This document shows, piece by piece, positions 27,795 through 36,576 of a DNA stretch of 47,294 nucleotides; position 1 is the first letter of the stretch; each line of letters opens with the position of its first letter. Made by a program: the position numbers and the translations under genes. The stretch is from positions 1 through 47,294 of the forward strand of contig DUCF01000003.1 in assembly GCA_012959965.1 (NCBI GenBank). The letters run 5' to 3'. The stretch comes from Candidatus Thioglobus sp. GTDB taxonomy: Bacteria; Pseudomonadota; Gammaproteobacteria; PS1; Pseudothioglobaceae. The notes under the pieces are model-generated. The model searched no databases. It was not told where the DNA came from and saw only the letters and a program-made list of their open reading frames with translations.

Positions 27795-28931
27795 TTAAAG
27801 CGTGAAGTCATCAAAGTCGTTATCGTTGGTACTCATGGTGTTGTCAATAGCGCTCACGAGATAGGAAGTAATTTCAGTCTCTTGCGGTGCTACTTGAACG
27901 TTGTCCGAATCCAGCCAGTGATTAATCCACGGTAGCGGGTTAGTGCTTTGTTTAAAAATTGGGTCTAAGTCAATAGCAGCCATACGGACATTGGTGATGT
28001 ATTCCAAGTATTGTTTAAGAATTTCCGCATTAAGGCCAATCATTGAACCGTCTCTGAATAAATACTCGGCCCACTCTTTTTCTTGCTCTGCCGCCTCCTT
28101 AAACATCGCAATGACTTCTTCCTCGCACTCGCTGGCAATAGCTGCCATGTCGGGATCGTCTTTACCGGTACGCATTAGGTTAAGCATGTGCTGTGTGCCA
28201 GTTAAATGCAGTGCCTCATCGCGCGCAATCATCTTAATAATTTTGGCATTTCCTTCCATAACCTTGCGCTCGGCAAAGGCAAAAGAACAGGCAAAGCTGA
28301 CATAAAAACGCACAGCTTCGAGAATATTAACCGACATAATGGTGAGGTAGAGTTGCCTCTTTAGAGCGCGTAAATCAACCGTGAGCGTCTCTCCGTTAAT
28401 TGTGTGCTCACCCTCACCGTGCGCCAAGTAAGCCTGAGCATCCTCAATCAACTTATCATAATTGGCGGAGACGCTGTCAGCGCGTTTAATGATTTCATCG
28501 GTTTTCATAATGTCATCAAAAATCACGCCGGGTTCGTTGACAATGGCTCTAATAATGTGAGTGTAACTTCTGGAGTGAATGGTCTCGGAAAAAGACCAAG
28601 TTTCAATCCAATTCTCTAATTCTGGCAGAGAGACAATGGGCAAGAAAGCAATATTAGGTGATCTTCCCTGTACCGAGTCCAGCAAAATTTGGTATTGTAG
28701 GTTGGAGATGAAAATGTGCTTTTCATTCGGTAGCAATTTGGCGAAATCCATTTTGTCTTTTGAAACGTCGATTTCTTCAGGACGCCAGAAAAAAGACAGT
28801 TGCTTTTCTGTCAATTTTTCAAATATTTCAAACTTTTGTTTATCAAAACGCGCAACGTTAACACTGTCACCCAAAAACATCGGCTGGGTTAGGGTGTTGC
28901 TAATTTTATGGTTAAAAATACTAAATGACAT
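27795..28931 (-). CDS. nrdB: Class Ia ribonucleotide reductase beta subunit NrdB
   Basis: NrdB carries the diiron-tyrosyl radical cofactor of aerobic ribonucleotide reductase. The 378-aa product keeps the cofactor residues at nearly E. coli numbering: Asp85, Glu116, His119 and the radical Tyr123 (in [12 protein letters not shown]), and the later metal ligands in [11 protein letters not shown]. It lies 9 bp after nrdA and 17 bp before the maintenance ferredoxin. The radical tyrosine is intact, which argues against the tyrosine-free class Ic type. Confidence 0.97.
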   Translation of the reverse strand: MSFSIFNHKISNTLTQPMFLGDSVNVARFDKQKFEIFEKLTEKQLSFFWRPEEIDVSKDKMDFAKLLPNEKHIFISNLQYQILLDSVQGRSPNIAFLPIVSLPELENWIETWSFSETIHSRSYTHIIRAIVNEPGVIFDDIMKTDEIIKRADSVSANYDKLIEDAQAYLAHGEGEHTINGETLTVDLRALKRQLYLTIMSVNILEAVRFYVSFACSFAFAERKVMEGNAKIIKMIARDEALHLTGTQHMLNLMRTGKDDPDMAAIASECEEEVIAMFKEAAEQEKEWAEYLFRDGSMIGLNAEILKQYLEYITNVRMAAIDLDPIFKQSTNPLPWINHWLDSDNVQVAPQETEITSYLVSAIDNTMSTNDNDFDDFTL

Positions 28932-28940
28932 AATGTTTTC

Positions 28941-31220
28941 CTAGAGTTTACAGACGCCATCGGCGCAGTCGTCGTCGCTCGGCTTGGCATTGTTTTGTGA
29001 GTCTGTCGCACCATCCCGAGTGGTGTGGTAATAAAGTGTTTTAATGCCGTATTTATAAGCCTTAAGCAGATCCATCAAGAACAACTTCATCGGCACTCTG
29101 TTGCCATCAAATTGCGAAGGATCGTAGTGGGTGTTGGTTGAAATGGATTGATCGATGAACTTTTGCATGATTGCACACAACTGCAGGTAGCCTTCGTTGT
29201 TTTTGATGTCCCAAAGCAATTCGTACTGAGATTTAAGATTTTCAAAGTCTGGCACAATTTGCTTGAGGATACCGTCCTTTGATTGCTTCACAGAAACATA
29301 ACCTCTCGGTGGCTCAATGCCGTTGGTTGAGTTAGATATCTGCGAAGAGCTTTCACAAGGCATTAGTGCCGTTAAGGTGGAATTTCTCAAGCCAGTCTTA
29401 ACAATTTCAGCTCTTAATGTTACCCAGTCAAGTTTTAATTCTGGCGAGCAAAATGTGTCGACATCCTTTTTGTAGCTATCGATTGGCATAATGCCTTTGG
29501 CGTATTGTGTTTCTGGGAACAGTGGGCAAACCCCTAATTCTTTAGCCAGTTTGTTGGATGCCTTTAATGAGTAGTATTGCAGTGCTTCAAAAGTATCGTG
29601 AATCAGTCTGTTGCCAGAGCCATCGGAGTACTTCACTCCATTTTTTGCTAAATAATAAGCTAGGTTAGTCACACCTATGCCGAGCGTGCGTCGGTTTTTA
29701 CTGGCAATTTCTGCCGACTTAATTGGATAATCTTGGTAATCAAGAAGTGAGTCTAGTGATCTTACAATGATCTCAGTAATTTCCTCTAATTCATCGAGAC
29801 TCTCGAGAGCGCCTAGGTTAACCGCAGATAGGGTGCAAAGTGCAATCTCACCTTCCTCGTCTTGAACCGAGAACAGCGGCTTAGTTGGCAGGGTGATTTC
29901 CATACACAGATTAGATTGTCTAACTGGTGCTACAGCAGGATCAAAGGCGCCATGAGTGTTGCAGTGATCAACATTTTGCAAATAAATACGCCCCGTATTA
30001 GCGCGCTCCTGCATAAATTTTGCAAATAATTCTCGTGCATTTACGCTACGTTTACGAATACTGTCGTCTTGCTCGTATTTTTCATAAAGAGTTTTAAACT
30101 CATCTTGATCGGCGAAAAAAGCATCGTATAGGCCGGGTGCGTCATGTGGTGAGAAAAGAGTAATGTCACCATCAGCCAAGAACCTTTGATACATTAAGCC
30201 ATTAAATTGCACGCCATAGTCAAGATGTCTGATACGGTTTTCATCGGTACCGGTGTTGTTTTTTAGAACCAGCAGCTCTTCAACTTCCAAGTGCCAAAAT
30301 GGGTAGAAAAGGGTTGCAGCGCCACCGCGAACACCACCTTGAGAGCAGGATTTAACCGCGGTATGGAAGTGTTTGAAAAAAGGAATGCAGCCAGTATGAG
30401 TTGCCTCGCCGCCACGAATAGGGCTACCTAGCGCGCGAATGCGGCCACCATTAATGCCTATGCCAGCTCTTTGAGAGACGTATTTAACAATCGCACCCGA
30501 TGCTGCACTGATGGAGTCGAGATCATCATCGGTCTCAATTAACACACAAGATGAAAATTGCCTTGTGGGCGTGCGCACGCCAGCCATAATTGGTGTTGGA
30601 AGAGAGATTTTAAAAGTGCTTGTGGCATCATAAAAGCGCTTCACAATAGCCATTCTTTCGCTTTTGTCGTATTCTTGGAAAAGACACATGCCAACGAGAA
30701 TGTAGAGAAACTGCGGGCTTTCGTAAACCTCGCCGGTGACACGATTTTGCACAAGGTATTTACCCTCGAGTTGCTTAACCGCAGCGTAGCTGAAGCTCAT
30801 GTCGCGCCAGTGGTCAATATGCGCATCAAACTCTTCAATTTCATCTTTACTGTATTTAGCAAGAATGTCTTTGTCGTAAATGCCAAGCTCAGTGAATTTG
30901 GTTATTTGATCAAATAAGGAGGGCGGGGTGAATTGATGGAAAGCTTTTTTCCGTAAATGAAAAATAGCCAGACGAGCGGCCAAATATTGATAATCAGGTG
31001 TCTCGGTTGAGATTAAATCGGCAGCCGATTTAATGATGGTTTCATGAATGTCTTCGGTCTTGATGCCATCAAAAAAAGCCAGTTGTGCATTGATCTCAAC
31101 TTGAGAGACAGAGACCCCTTCTAAATCTTGAGAAGCCCAGTGCACAACGCGGTGAATTTTCTCCATATCAATGGACTCTTGCTTGCCATTCCGCTTGGTG
31201 ACTTTAATATCTTCGGTCAA
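28941..31220 (-). CDS. nrdA: Class Ia ribonucleotide reductase alpha subunit NrdA
   Basis: NrdA reduces ribonucleoside diphosphates to deoxy forms. The product has an N-terminal ATP-cone (KVTKRNGKQESIDMEKIHRV), the catalytic-barrel motifs RQFSSCVLIE, QSNLCMEI and LMPCESSSQISN, and the C-terminal redox pair CADGVC. I start it at a TTG (31220; 759 aa), because a CAGGAG ribosome site lies 7 bases before it and the result matches the family N-terminus. A GTG at 31241 opens the same frame but lies inside an NrdR box and upstream of that ribosome site. Expression is expected to be controlled by NrdR. Confidence 0.97.
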   Translation of the reverse strand: MTEDIKVTKRNGKQESIDMEKIHRVVHWASQDLEGVSVSQVEINAQLAFFDGIKTEDIHETIIKSAADLISTETPDYQYLAARLAIFHLRKKAFHQFTPPSLFDQITKFTELGIYDKDILAKYSKDEIEEFDAHIDHWRDMSFSYAAVKQLEGKYLVQNRVTGEVYESPQFLYILVGMCLFQEYDKSERMAIVKRFYDATSTFKISLPTPIMAGVRTPTRQFSSCVLIETDDDLDSISAASGAIVKYVSQRAGIGINGGRIRALGSPIRGGEATHTGCIPFFKHFHTAVKSCSQGGVRGGAATLFYPFWHLEVEELLVLKNNTGTDENRIRHLDYGVQFNGLMYQRFLADGDITLFSPHDAPGLYDAFFADQDEFKTLYEKYEQDDSIRKRSVNARELFAKFMQERANTGRIYLQNVDHCNTHGAFDPAVAPVRQSNLCMEITLPTKPLFSVQDEEGEIALCTLSAVNLGALESLDELEEITEIIVRSLDSLLDYQDYPIKSAEIASKNRRTLGIGVTNLAYYLAKNGVKYSDGSGNRLIHDTFEALQYYSLKASNKLAKELGVCPLFPETQYAKGIMPIDSYKKDVDTFCSPELKLDWVTLRAEIVKTGLRNSTLTALMPCESSSQISNSTNGIEPPRGYVSVKQSKDGILKQIVPDFENLKSQYELLWDIKNNEGYLQLCAIMQKFIDQSISTNTHYDPSQFDGNRVPMKLFLMDLLKAYKYGIKTLYYHTTRDGATDSQNNAKPSDDDCADGVCKL

Positions 31221-31237
31221 TGTACTCTCCTGATAAA

Positions 31238-31253
31238 ACACTACATTTAGTGT
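31238..31253. promoter_or_regulatory. NrdR box, proximal
   Basis: The 16-bp near-palindrome acactacatttagtgt matches the NrdR operator pattern acaCwnnATnTwGtgt. Its start is 32 bp from that of the second box, about three helical turns, the arrangement known for NrdR-controlled nrd genes. It lies between the promoter and the nrdA start. Confidence 0.85.
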
Positions 31254-31269
31254 TTGATTGAATTAATGC

Positions 31270-31285
31270 ACACTAAATATAGTGT
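31270..31285. promoter_or_regulatory. NrdR box, distal, over the nrdA -10
   Basis: The 16-bp perfect palindrome acactaaatatagtgt (apart from the central pair order) fits the NrdR consensus. It covers the proposed -10 hexamer, so bound NrdR would block RNA polymerase when dATP is plentiful. nrdR itself is not in this window. Confidence 0.88.
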
Positions 31286-31304
31286 ATTTCGACAATTTTA
31301 GCAA
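31276..31304 (-). promoter_or_regulatory. nrdA promoter
   Basis: On the minus strand, TTGCTA (31299-31304), a 17-bp spacer and TATATT (31276-31281) form a plausible sigma-70 promoter. The -10 lies within the distal NrdR box, which supports both calls. Confidence 0.6.
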
Positions 31305-31478
31305 GTGGGTTTTAGCGCATAAATTGATCGAAACAGGCTAACCGGTTGATATGACAAGCATATACCAAGATAAATATTTATATATTATTTTCCCAACGCA
31401 CATATAACAAATAATCAGTAGCAATTGCTTAGAATTAAGGCGAAATATCGTGGTGAGTGGTTGTACGAATAGAGCAAA

Positions 31479-32612
31479 TCAGCCTGTTAATTTTCTCAGC
31501 GCTTTTTTCATTACCTGTACAAACTTTGAGTTTTGATTTGGTCTTGCAGTTGTATCGTCATTTGCCTTTAAATTTGACTCGTTTCCCCGCTCAACGTAGG
31601 GCGATGAATTGGCAATTAATTGCTGCGCAAAAGACTTTATGGCTTGCTTATTGTCCTGGGCAATTTGCTGGCCGAGATAATAAAGGCAATCTAAATAGTC
31701 TTTAGAGGTGTTGTCGAGGCTACTTTTATCGGCATCACTAAAAAATCCATCGAGCCTCAAGTAATTTGGCATGCTGTCATAAACAGCTTTTAGTTGATAA
31801 TGGTTTGCATCTGCCACAGCATTGGCAAACAAATTACCCGCGGGCTCTCGCCACTCCAAAGCACCCCAATTTTGTGTACTTTCACAATCCAGATGGGTGC
31901 CTTGTTTGCCAGTGCCAAGGGAAAACATCATTGTGTCCTTTGCGTGTAACTCTGGGTTGTGATAGCGAAACTCAGCGTAAGCGGATAGGGCGGGGTTGTT
32001 GGCAAAGATACCGCCATCAATAAAACAGCGCTGCCTAGTACTGTCAACGGTTGATATTTGCATTGGTGGAAAATAAGTAATCGCAGATGTAGCAGACCTT
32101 AATACATCTTTGAGGTAATAATTATGTCTCGCACTGATTTTCGCCTTTTGTTGTCGAAAAAAGTAGTTTTTACCCCTTGTTAGGTCGTATACAGGGATTA
32201 GAGTGGGTTTGAGTAACTCGCTAAGCTCGGTATCTGGAAAGTGCTGTTGAAATACAGATTCAATACCCTCCGGATTGTATTTAACGTTCAACAACCCCGC
32301 CACGGATTTGATGTCTTGGAGCAGCGAGTCTTGAAATATAGTATCGGCATTGTCAAAATACAGGTCAACAATTTCCTTGGCGCTATATGCAGGTCGATTG
32401 TCCTTATTTGGTGCAAGTAAGCCAGCAACAATCATTGACCCAGTACTGGTTCCAGCAAATAAGTCAAAAAAATCAACCAGCCGTGCGTCGGGGTTGTTGG
32501 TAAGCTGTTGCAGGGCTTCCTCTAGATGTGTCAAAACAACTGCAGGAACGATACCTCTTATGCCGCCGCCATCGATGGATAAAATTCTAGTTATGTTGCC
32601 ATTGCTCTTCAT
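31479..32612 (-). CDS. Patatin-like phospholipase
   Basis: The 377-aa product is a patatin-family lipid acyl hydrolase. It has the oxyanion-hole loop DGGGIRG (residues 14-20), the nucleophile elbow GTSTG with Ser56, and the second catalytic Asp199 in DGGIFANNP. These three elements make the Ser-Asp dyad complete. There is no signal peptide or membrane segment, so it should be cytosolic. The C-terminal 100 residues are hydrophilic and end in a Lys-rich tail. Similar stand-alone enzymes act in membrane lipid turnover; close relatives (CapV) are effectors of CBASS defence, but no cyclase or companion gene is adjacent. It is an isolated single gene. The substrate is unknown. Confidence 0.9.
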   Translation of the reverse strand: MKSNGNITRILSIDGGGIRGIVPAVVLTHLEEALQQLTNNPDARLVDFFDLFAGTSTGSMIVAGLLAPNKDNRPAYSAKEIVDLYFDNADTIFQDSLLQDIKSVAGLLNVKYNPEGIESVFQQHFPDTELSELLKPTLIPVYDLTRGKNYFFRQQKAKISARHNYYLKDVLRSATSAITYFPPMQISTVDSTRQRCFIDGGIFANNPALSAYAEFRYHNPELHAKDTMMFSLGTGKQGTHLDCESTQNWGALEWREPAGNLFANAVADANHYQLKAVYDSMPNYLRLDGFFSDADKSSLDNTSKDYLDCLYYLGQQIAQDNKQAIKSFAQQLIANSSPYVERGNESNLKANDDTTARPNQNSKFVQVMKKALRKLTG

Positions 32613-32715
32613 GGTTTTTAGGATTCGAGGTTGGATATATCATAACCCTAGAGGCACGAAGTAATCCAGTAATTACATTAATTTGGTAAAAGGGCAATGA
32701 GATGGGGTGCGTAGC

Positions 32716-33618
32716 TTAGATTGTGACTTTGCGACGAGACAAGACAATGCCGGCAATAATAAGCAGCAAGGCTAAAATATCGTGCCAGAGAATAACCTCA
32801 CCAAGAACAAGGGCGCCGGAAAAATACGCGACAACAGGGATGACATAATTAATGTTTGAAAGGAATGTGGCACCTGCACGGTTGATAATGTGAAAATAAA
32901 GTAGCATTGCCAAGGCGGTCGGTAAAACACCCAGTAAAGCCACACTGAAGCCACTGATAAAAGGCACATCTGACAAACTAAAGCTCAACATATTTGGCCA
33001 AATCAAGAGGCTAACAAGTCCTGCACATATCAACGTACCCGTGCTGGCAACTAATGGGTCATAAACAGGTAGGCGTTTTGTAAAAATCGTACCACTTGCA
33101 TAGCAGCAGGCAGCAGCCAAAACCAACAGACTTCCCACCAATGAATTTGAGACGTTGATCAATGTTGGTCCAAGAATAAATACAACACCAGAAATACCCA
33201 CAATAAAACCCATTAATTTGAATCGATTTAGTCTTTCATTGACAAGAAAAATATGAGCCAATACCAAGGTAACCAGAGGCATAATCGCCATCAGTAGGCC
33301 GGCCATGCCCGATGAAATGGTTGTTTGTCCGATAGCGATCATCCAAAAAGGAAGAAGGTTAGCAACAACGGCAATAACAAGGAAATGCAGCCATGCGGGA
33401 CCAAGATTTGGAAGTCGTTTTCCGCTGATAAATAAGACTGTCACCATCACTATAGCACCAATACAAAGTCTAAATCCAGCAACTTGTTCTGGAGTAAAAA
33501 ATATCAGACTTCGGTTGATAAGTAAAAACGAAGTTCCCCAAATAAGGATCAAGGCCGACAACATTAAATTATTGATCATGCTGTGACTTAAGTTGGATTT
33601 AAGCGGTAGAAGTGACAT
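32716..33618 (-). CDS. EamA/DMT-family transporter
   Basis: The 300-aa product has about ten hydrophobic segments arranged as two EamA repeats (about residues 15-140 and 155-290). It includes the typical GTSFLLINRSL, FTPEQVAGFRL and, in the second half, YVIPVVAYFSGALVLGE segments. It ends in a basic RRKVTI tail. Such proteins export metabolites or amino acids; the substrate cannot be read. The start is uncertain: candidates are 33657 (GTG), 33618 (used here) and 33579, none with a good ribosome site. It stands alone between the patatin gene and a pseudogene. Confidence 0.85.
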   Translation of the reverse strand: MSLLPLKSNLSHSMINNLMLSALILIWGTSFLLINRSLIFFTPEQVAGFRLCIGAIVMVTVLFISGKRLPNLGPAWLHFLVIAVVANLLPFWMIAIGQTTISSGMAGLLMAIMPLVTLVLAHIFLVNERLNRFKLMGFIVGISGVVFILGPTLINVSNSLVGSLLVLAAACCYASGTIFTKRLPVYDPLVASTGTLICAGLVSLLIWPNMLSFSLSDVPFISGFSVALLGVLPTALAMLLYFHIINRAGATFLSNINYVIPVVAYFSGALVLGEVILWHDILALLLIIAGIVLSRRKVTI

Positions 33619-33726
33619 TGAATAAAAAACCATTCTAATCGAAATTATAAAGACCACAGTTTACACAAAATCCCAATGCAAGAAATAGGGCGAGTATTTA
33701 ATTGATCTCTAAAGCAATGAGAGGCT

Positions 33727-33757
33727 TAATTTATATTATTTAACATAATATAAATTA
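33727..33757. repeat. Perfect 13-bp AT-only inverted repeat
   Basis: The arms TAATTTATATTAT and ATAATATAAATTA pair perfectly around TTAAC. It lies between the EamA gene and the pseudogene. With no G or C in the stem and no T-run it is a poor terminator; it may be an operator or a structural cruciform site. It lies roughly 110 bp upstream of the EamA start used here. Confidence 0.5.
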
Positions 33758-33789
33758 TGCGAAGTAGTAACTAACGTTAAAGCTAATGT

Positions 33790-34510
33790 TTACCAATGTA
33801 GCCAAACAAAAAACAGCCAACGCCCTACATGTAGGATTTTCCGCACAGGAGTTTTGACAACTATCAGCAGGAGTGCAATTGAAATTAAACACCACACAGC
33901 GGCCTGTTCATTCGTCGTGTCAGTTAGAAGATATGCGATAGCTGGACCCATTAGCAAGTGGTACAAGGTAAAACGCAAAGAGCCGTACAGTATTGGCAGG
34001 AAAAAAGCTCCTAATATATATGAAAAACCAGTTAATTGGTAAAAACCAAAATCCCAGTAATCCAACAAATTGAGAGGCACTTCCCAAGCTATATGCTAGG
34101 AGCCAGAAACAGAGCATAAGCGCTCACTGCACAAGCCACTTTCGCTGGAGCCAGCCCAGGGAGAATGGATACGAAGCCAATATCATGTAGATCGCAACAG
34201 CAAAGCAAAATGCGTAAACCGGTATTGAAATTTTTCGCCGAATCTCATCCGGAACAAAGTACATAGAGATGGCATTTATAAAGAAAGGCTGGAAGGCAAT
34301 ATGCAAATACCCGGGCAAAGTGGCAACTTGGTTTGCAGGGCTGGAGCAGTCGTCGATTACAGTGTATGTAAATGCTTGCAGAAGCTCCATTGAAGAGAAA
34401 TAGCCAAGCGTTATCCATAACACTGCCGGCTCTTTTTTATAGGCTACGTAAGCGGTAGTGGCTATCCCAACAATGGCTAGTGCGGTTGACGCCTCTCCAC
34501 TCCAGCACAT
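33790..34510 (-). pseudogene. Disrupted polytopic membrane protein (DUF5765-like), frameshift plus nonsense
   Basis: Two minus-strand fragments join into one membrane protein of about 239 aa. The first runs from ATG 34510 (MCWSGEASTALA..., several hydrophobic segments). Its frame is lost by one extra base at 34162; reading on in the shifted frame gives PWAGSSESGLC...SVSGS. A TAG at 34096-34098 then interrupts it where HIAWEVPLNLL follows, and the frame continues intact to 33790 (LRFTLYHLLMGP, VWCLISIALLLIVVKTP). I recall intact relatives reading SGSWHIAWEVP at this place, so TGG became TAG. I think the family is DUF5765, of unknown function, but I am not certain of the number. Two independent lesions make decay more likely than sequencing error. 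Confidence 0.82.
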
Positions 34511-34589
34511 AAATTAGAGACTTATATATAATAAGGTCAAAAAAGAAGTCTACACAAAAATAAGGTCTAGTATTAACCAGACTGTCAGT

Positions 34590-35615
34590 TTATGAGAGTT
34601 GCTCTTGAATAAGTTTTAAGAGAAAATCAGTATGCAGCTTTTGCTTATTTAGGGCCGGAATGTAGTGAAATTTTGAGCCGCCATTTTCAAGGTATATTTC
34701 TCGATTCTCCATATCAATCTCCTCGAGAGTTTCCAAGCAATCCACGGGAAAACCTGGGCAAACCACTTGCACATGGGAGGCGCTATTAGAGCCAAGATTT
34801 GCGAGAATATCACTTATATTTGGCCCAATCCACTTTTCTCTACCAAAGATAGATTGAAAGCAGATTTCATAATCATCGTCATTAAGTTGCAGTTTTTCGA
34901 CTAGTAGCTGTGTTGTTGTTTGGCAATGCTCATAATAGCAATCACCGTTATTAACGTAGCGCTGAGGAATGCTATGGTAAGAGATTAACAGTTTGTCTGG
35001 CACGCCATTTACGGTCTGAAATTCCGTAATAGAGGCCGCCAAAGTGTCGATGTAAAAGGTGTTGTCATGATAATCATTTATCAACAAAATCTCTGGCACG
35101 CCTTGCCATTTTTTCATGATTTCGGAGATCTCATAAAAAGTGGAAGCGGTCGTGGTTTTTGAATATTGAGGGTAGAGAGGAAGGATAATAATTTCATCAC
35201 AATCCTTGCCTCTTAATTCCTCCAGAGCGCTTGATATACAAGGATTTCCGTAGCGCATTCCCAGGGCAAATTCAAAATTATTATCCACAGAAAGAGATTG
35301 CTTTTTAAGTTGCTCCAAGAGGTCCTGGCAAAGCGAAATAAGCGGCGCTTTCTCTTGTGGATTACCCCATACTTTTTGGTATTTTTTGGCGGATTTGGCG
35401 GGTCGAATATTTAGAATAACAAGGTGCAGTATGCACAGCCAAATAAAACGACTGGGCGGAGGCTGGATGACAAACTTGTCAGACAAAAATTGCCCTAGAT
35501 ATTTCCTTAAGGCACTTTTAGTCGGCGCATCAGGCGAACCCAAGTTGGTAATTAAAACACCTACTTTGTTAGAGCTATTTTGCTTTGAAGAATTTTCAAT
35601 TAAATGATCGGGCAT
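34590..35615 (-). CDS. hemH: Ferrochelatase
   Basis: HemH inserts Fe2+ into protoporphyrin IX, the last step of haem synthesis. The 341-aa product has the N-terminal GVLITNLGSPDAPTKSALRKYL, LPLYPQYSKTTTAST, the catalytic His in LISYHSIPQRY and the catalytic Glu in CPGFPVDCLETLEEI. The usual FQSRFGRExW motif reads FQSIFGREKW, an Arg-to-Ile change at a normally conserved place, from memory of the family. It has its own promoter 37 bp upstream and no clear ribosome site. Nothing follows it but the pseudogene. Confidence 0.95.
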   Translation of the reverse strand: MPDHLIENSSKQNSSNKVGVLITNLGSPDAPTKSALRKYLGQFLSDKFVIQPPPSRFIWLCILHLVILNIRPAKSAKKYQKVWGNPQEKAPLISLCQDLLEQLKKQSLSVDNNFEFALGMRYGNPCISSALEELRGKDCDEIIILPLYPQYSKTTTASTFYEISEIMKKWQGVPEILLINDYHDNTFYIDTLAASITEFQTVNGVPDKLLISYHSIPQRYVNNGDCYYEHCQTTTQLLVEKLQLNDDDYEICFQSIFGREKWIGPNISDILANLGSNSASHVQVVCPGFPVDCLETLEEIDMENREIYLENGGSKFHYIPALNKQKLHTDFLLKLIQEQLS

Positions 35616-35651
35616 TTTGCGGCATTATAAAAAAATAGTAAATCTTGCTAA

Positions 35652-35680
35652 ATTATAGTCTGAAGATGCAAAACAGACAA
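35652..35680 (-). promoter_or_regulatory. hemH promoter
   Basis: On the minus strand TTGTCT (35675-35680), a 17-bp spacer and TATAAT (35652-35657) form a near-consensus sigma-70 promoter 37 bp before the hemH ATG. Confidence 0.65.
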
Positions 35681-35906
35681 ATATGCGATTAAATAGGGCG
35701 ACAATAGAGAAAATAACAAAGAAATATCAATAAATTATATATAAATCAATAACTTAGGGTTTAGTTGTTAAATTTTGCGAACAAGAGGGGATTATTGCGG
35801 TAGCCATATTAGGTGTTAAGTTTTTTAAAATAATTGAAAATACAAGTAATATGGAGGTTGATCAACAAAAAGATGTGTTTTGACTCGAAATCAACCAATA
35901 AACAAC

Positions 35907-36305
35907 TTAAACCTTGGTTCTGCGTCGAACAAACAAATTGGTTAGGCGGTATTTCTGATTTGGACTTTTTGGTTTTTCAGGAATTGTTAATTCAAGAAAG
36001 CCATTTTCAATTAAGGGTCTGATAATGACGTTCTTAAATTTTGACTTATTTGTTCTTTTTAAAATCTTCATTAGTTCTAACGCGCTACTTTCATCTTTGC
36101 ATTTTTTTAAGATTTTAAGATGGTCACTACTTAGTCCCAACTTAGTCCCACCATCCATAAAATCATTGCTAGAGCCATATGTAAATGACATCTGTTCTGC
36201 CTCTTGCCCTATTACTTGATTTCTCTTAATCTCTTTTGTCCAGTCTTCGGGGCGGGTGATTTCTACTTCTTTAGTGGACTCTTCTTTCTTGAATAAATTA
36301 AACAT
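35907..36305 (-). CDS. Orphan winged-helix protein resembling Fic/RecG-like C-terminal domain
   Basis: The 132-aa product has a charged N-terminal half (FKKEESTKEVEITRPEDW) without recognised domain. Its C-terminal half, about residues 75-125, reads LELMKILKRTNKSKFKNVIIRPLIENGFLELTIPEKPKSPNQKYRLT. That arrangement (helix-turn-helix, then LTIPxKPxSxxQKYRLT) is the winged helix found at the C-terminus of Fic proteins and of AlbA/RecG-like ATP-binding regulators. No Fic or ATPase domain is attached. It may be a free-standing DNA-binding protein or the tail of a lost larger gene. No ribosome site is clear. Flanks of about 290 and 270 bp hold no other gene. Confidence 0.6.
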   Translation of the reverse strand: MFNLFKKEESTKEVEITRPEDWTKEIKRNQVIGQEAEQMSFTYGSSNDFMDGGTKLGLSSDHLKILKKCKDESSALELMKILKRTNKSKFKNVIIRPLIENGFLELTIPEKPKSPNQKYRLTNLFVRRRTKV

Positions 36306-36523
36306 GTTGGCTGATTGGTGATTGAGTTATGGTAAATGAATTCGATAATATTGGGATAAATTATAGCTTATTAGTAATAAATAAGCCTTGGCTTATCTTT
36401 AATTGTTGCACCCATGTGCCTGCTTTTGGCTTAATTTACCCCTATCTGCATGCGCCTTTTGTCTCGATTTGGCGTCATATTTCACTCAATCGAGCTTCTC
36501 TTTGATTGTGTTTTGGCGAAAAA

Positions 36524-36546
36524 AAATGCCACTTAATGTGGCATTT
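36524..36546 (-). terminator. Rho-independent terminator after the aapJQMP operon
   Basis: Hairpin arms AAATGCCAC and GTGGCATTT around TTAAT, followed on the minus strand by eight T. It lies 31 bp after the stop of the ATP-binding subunit gene. Confidence 0.85.
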
Positions 36547-36576
36547 AATTGGTTATGAGGCTTAATCGCCTTGCGT

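Noticed and set aside
31221-31241. GTG at 31241 as the nrdA start
   Set aside because: It falls inside an NrdR box and before the ribosome site; the TTG at 31220 fits the family N-terminus.
31479-32612. A CBASS defence locus around the patatin gene
   Set aside because: No CD-NTase, Cap2/Cap3 or HORMA/TRIP13 gene is adjacent; neighbours are nrdA and an EamA transporter.
33920-34117. Independent 65-aa hydrophobic protein
   Set aside because: It is a wrong-frame reading within the decayed membrane-protein gene; the homologous frame is the one with the TAG at 34096.
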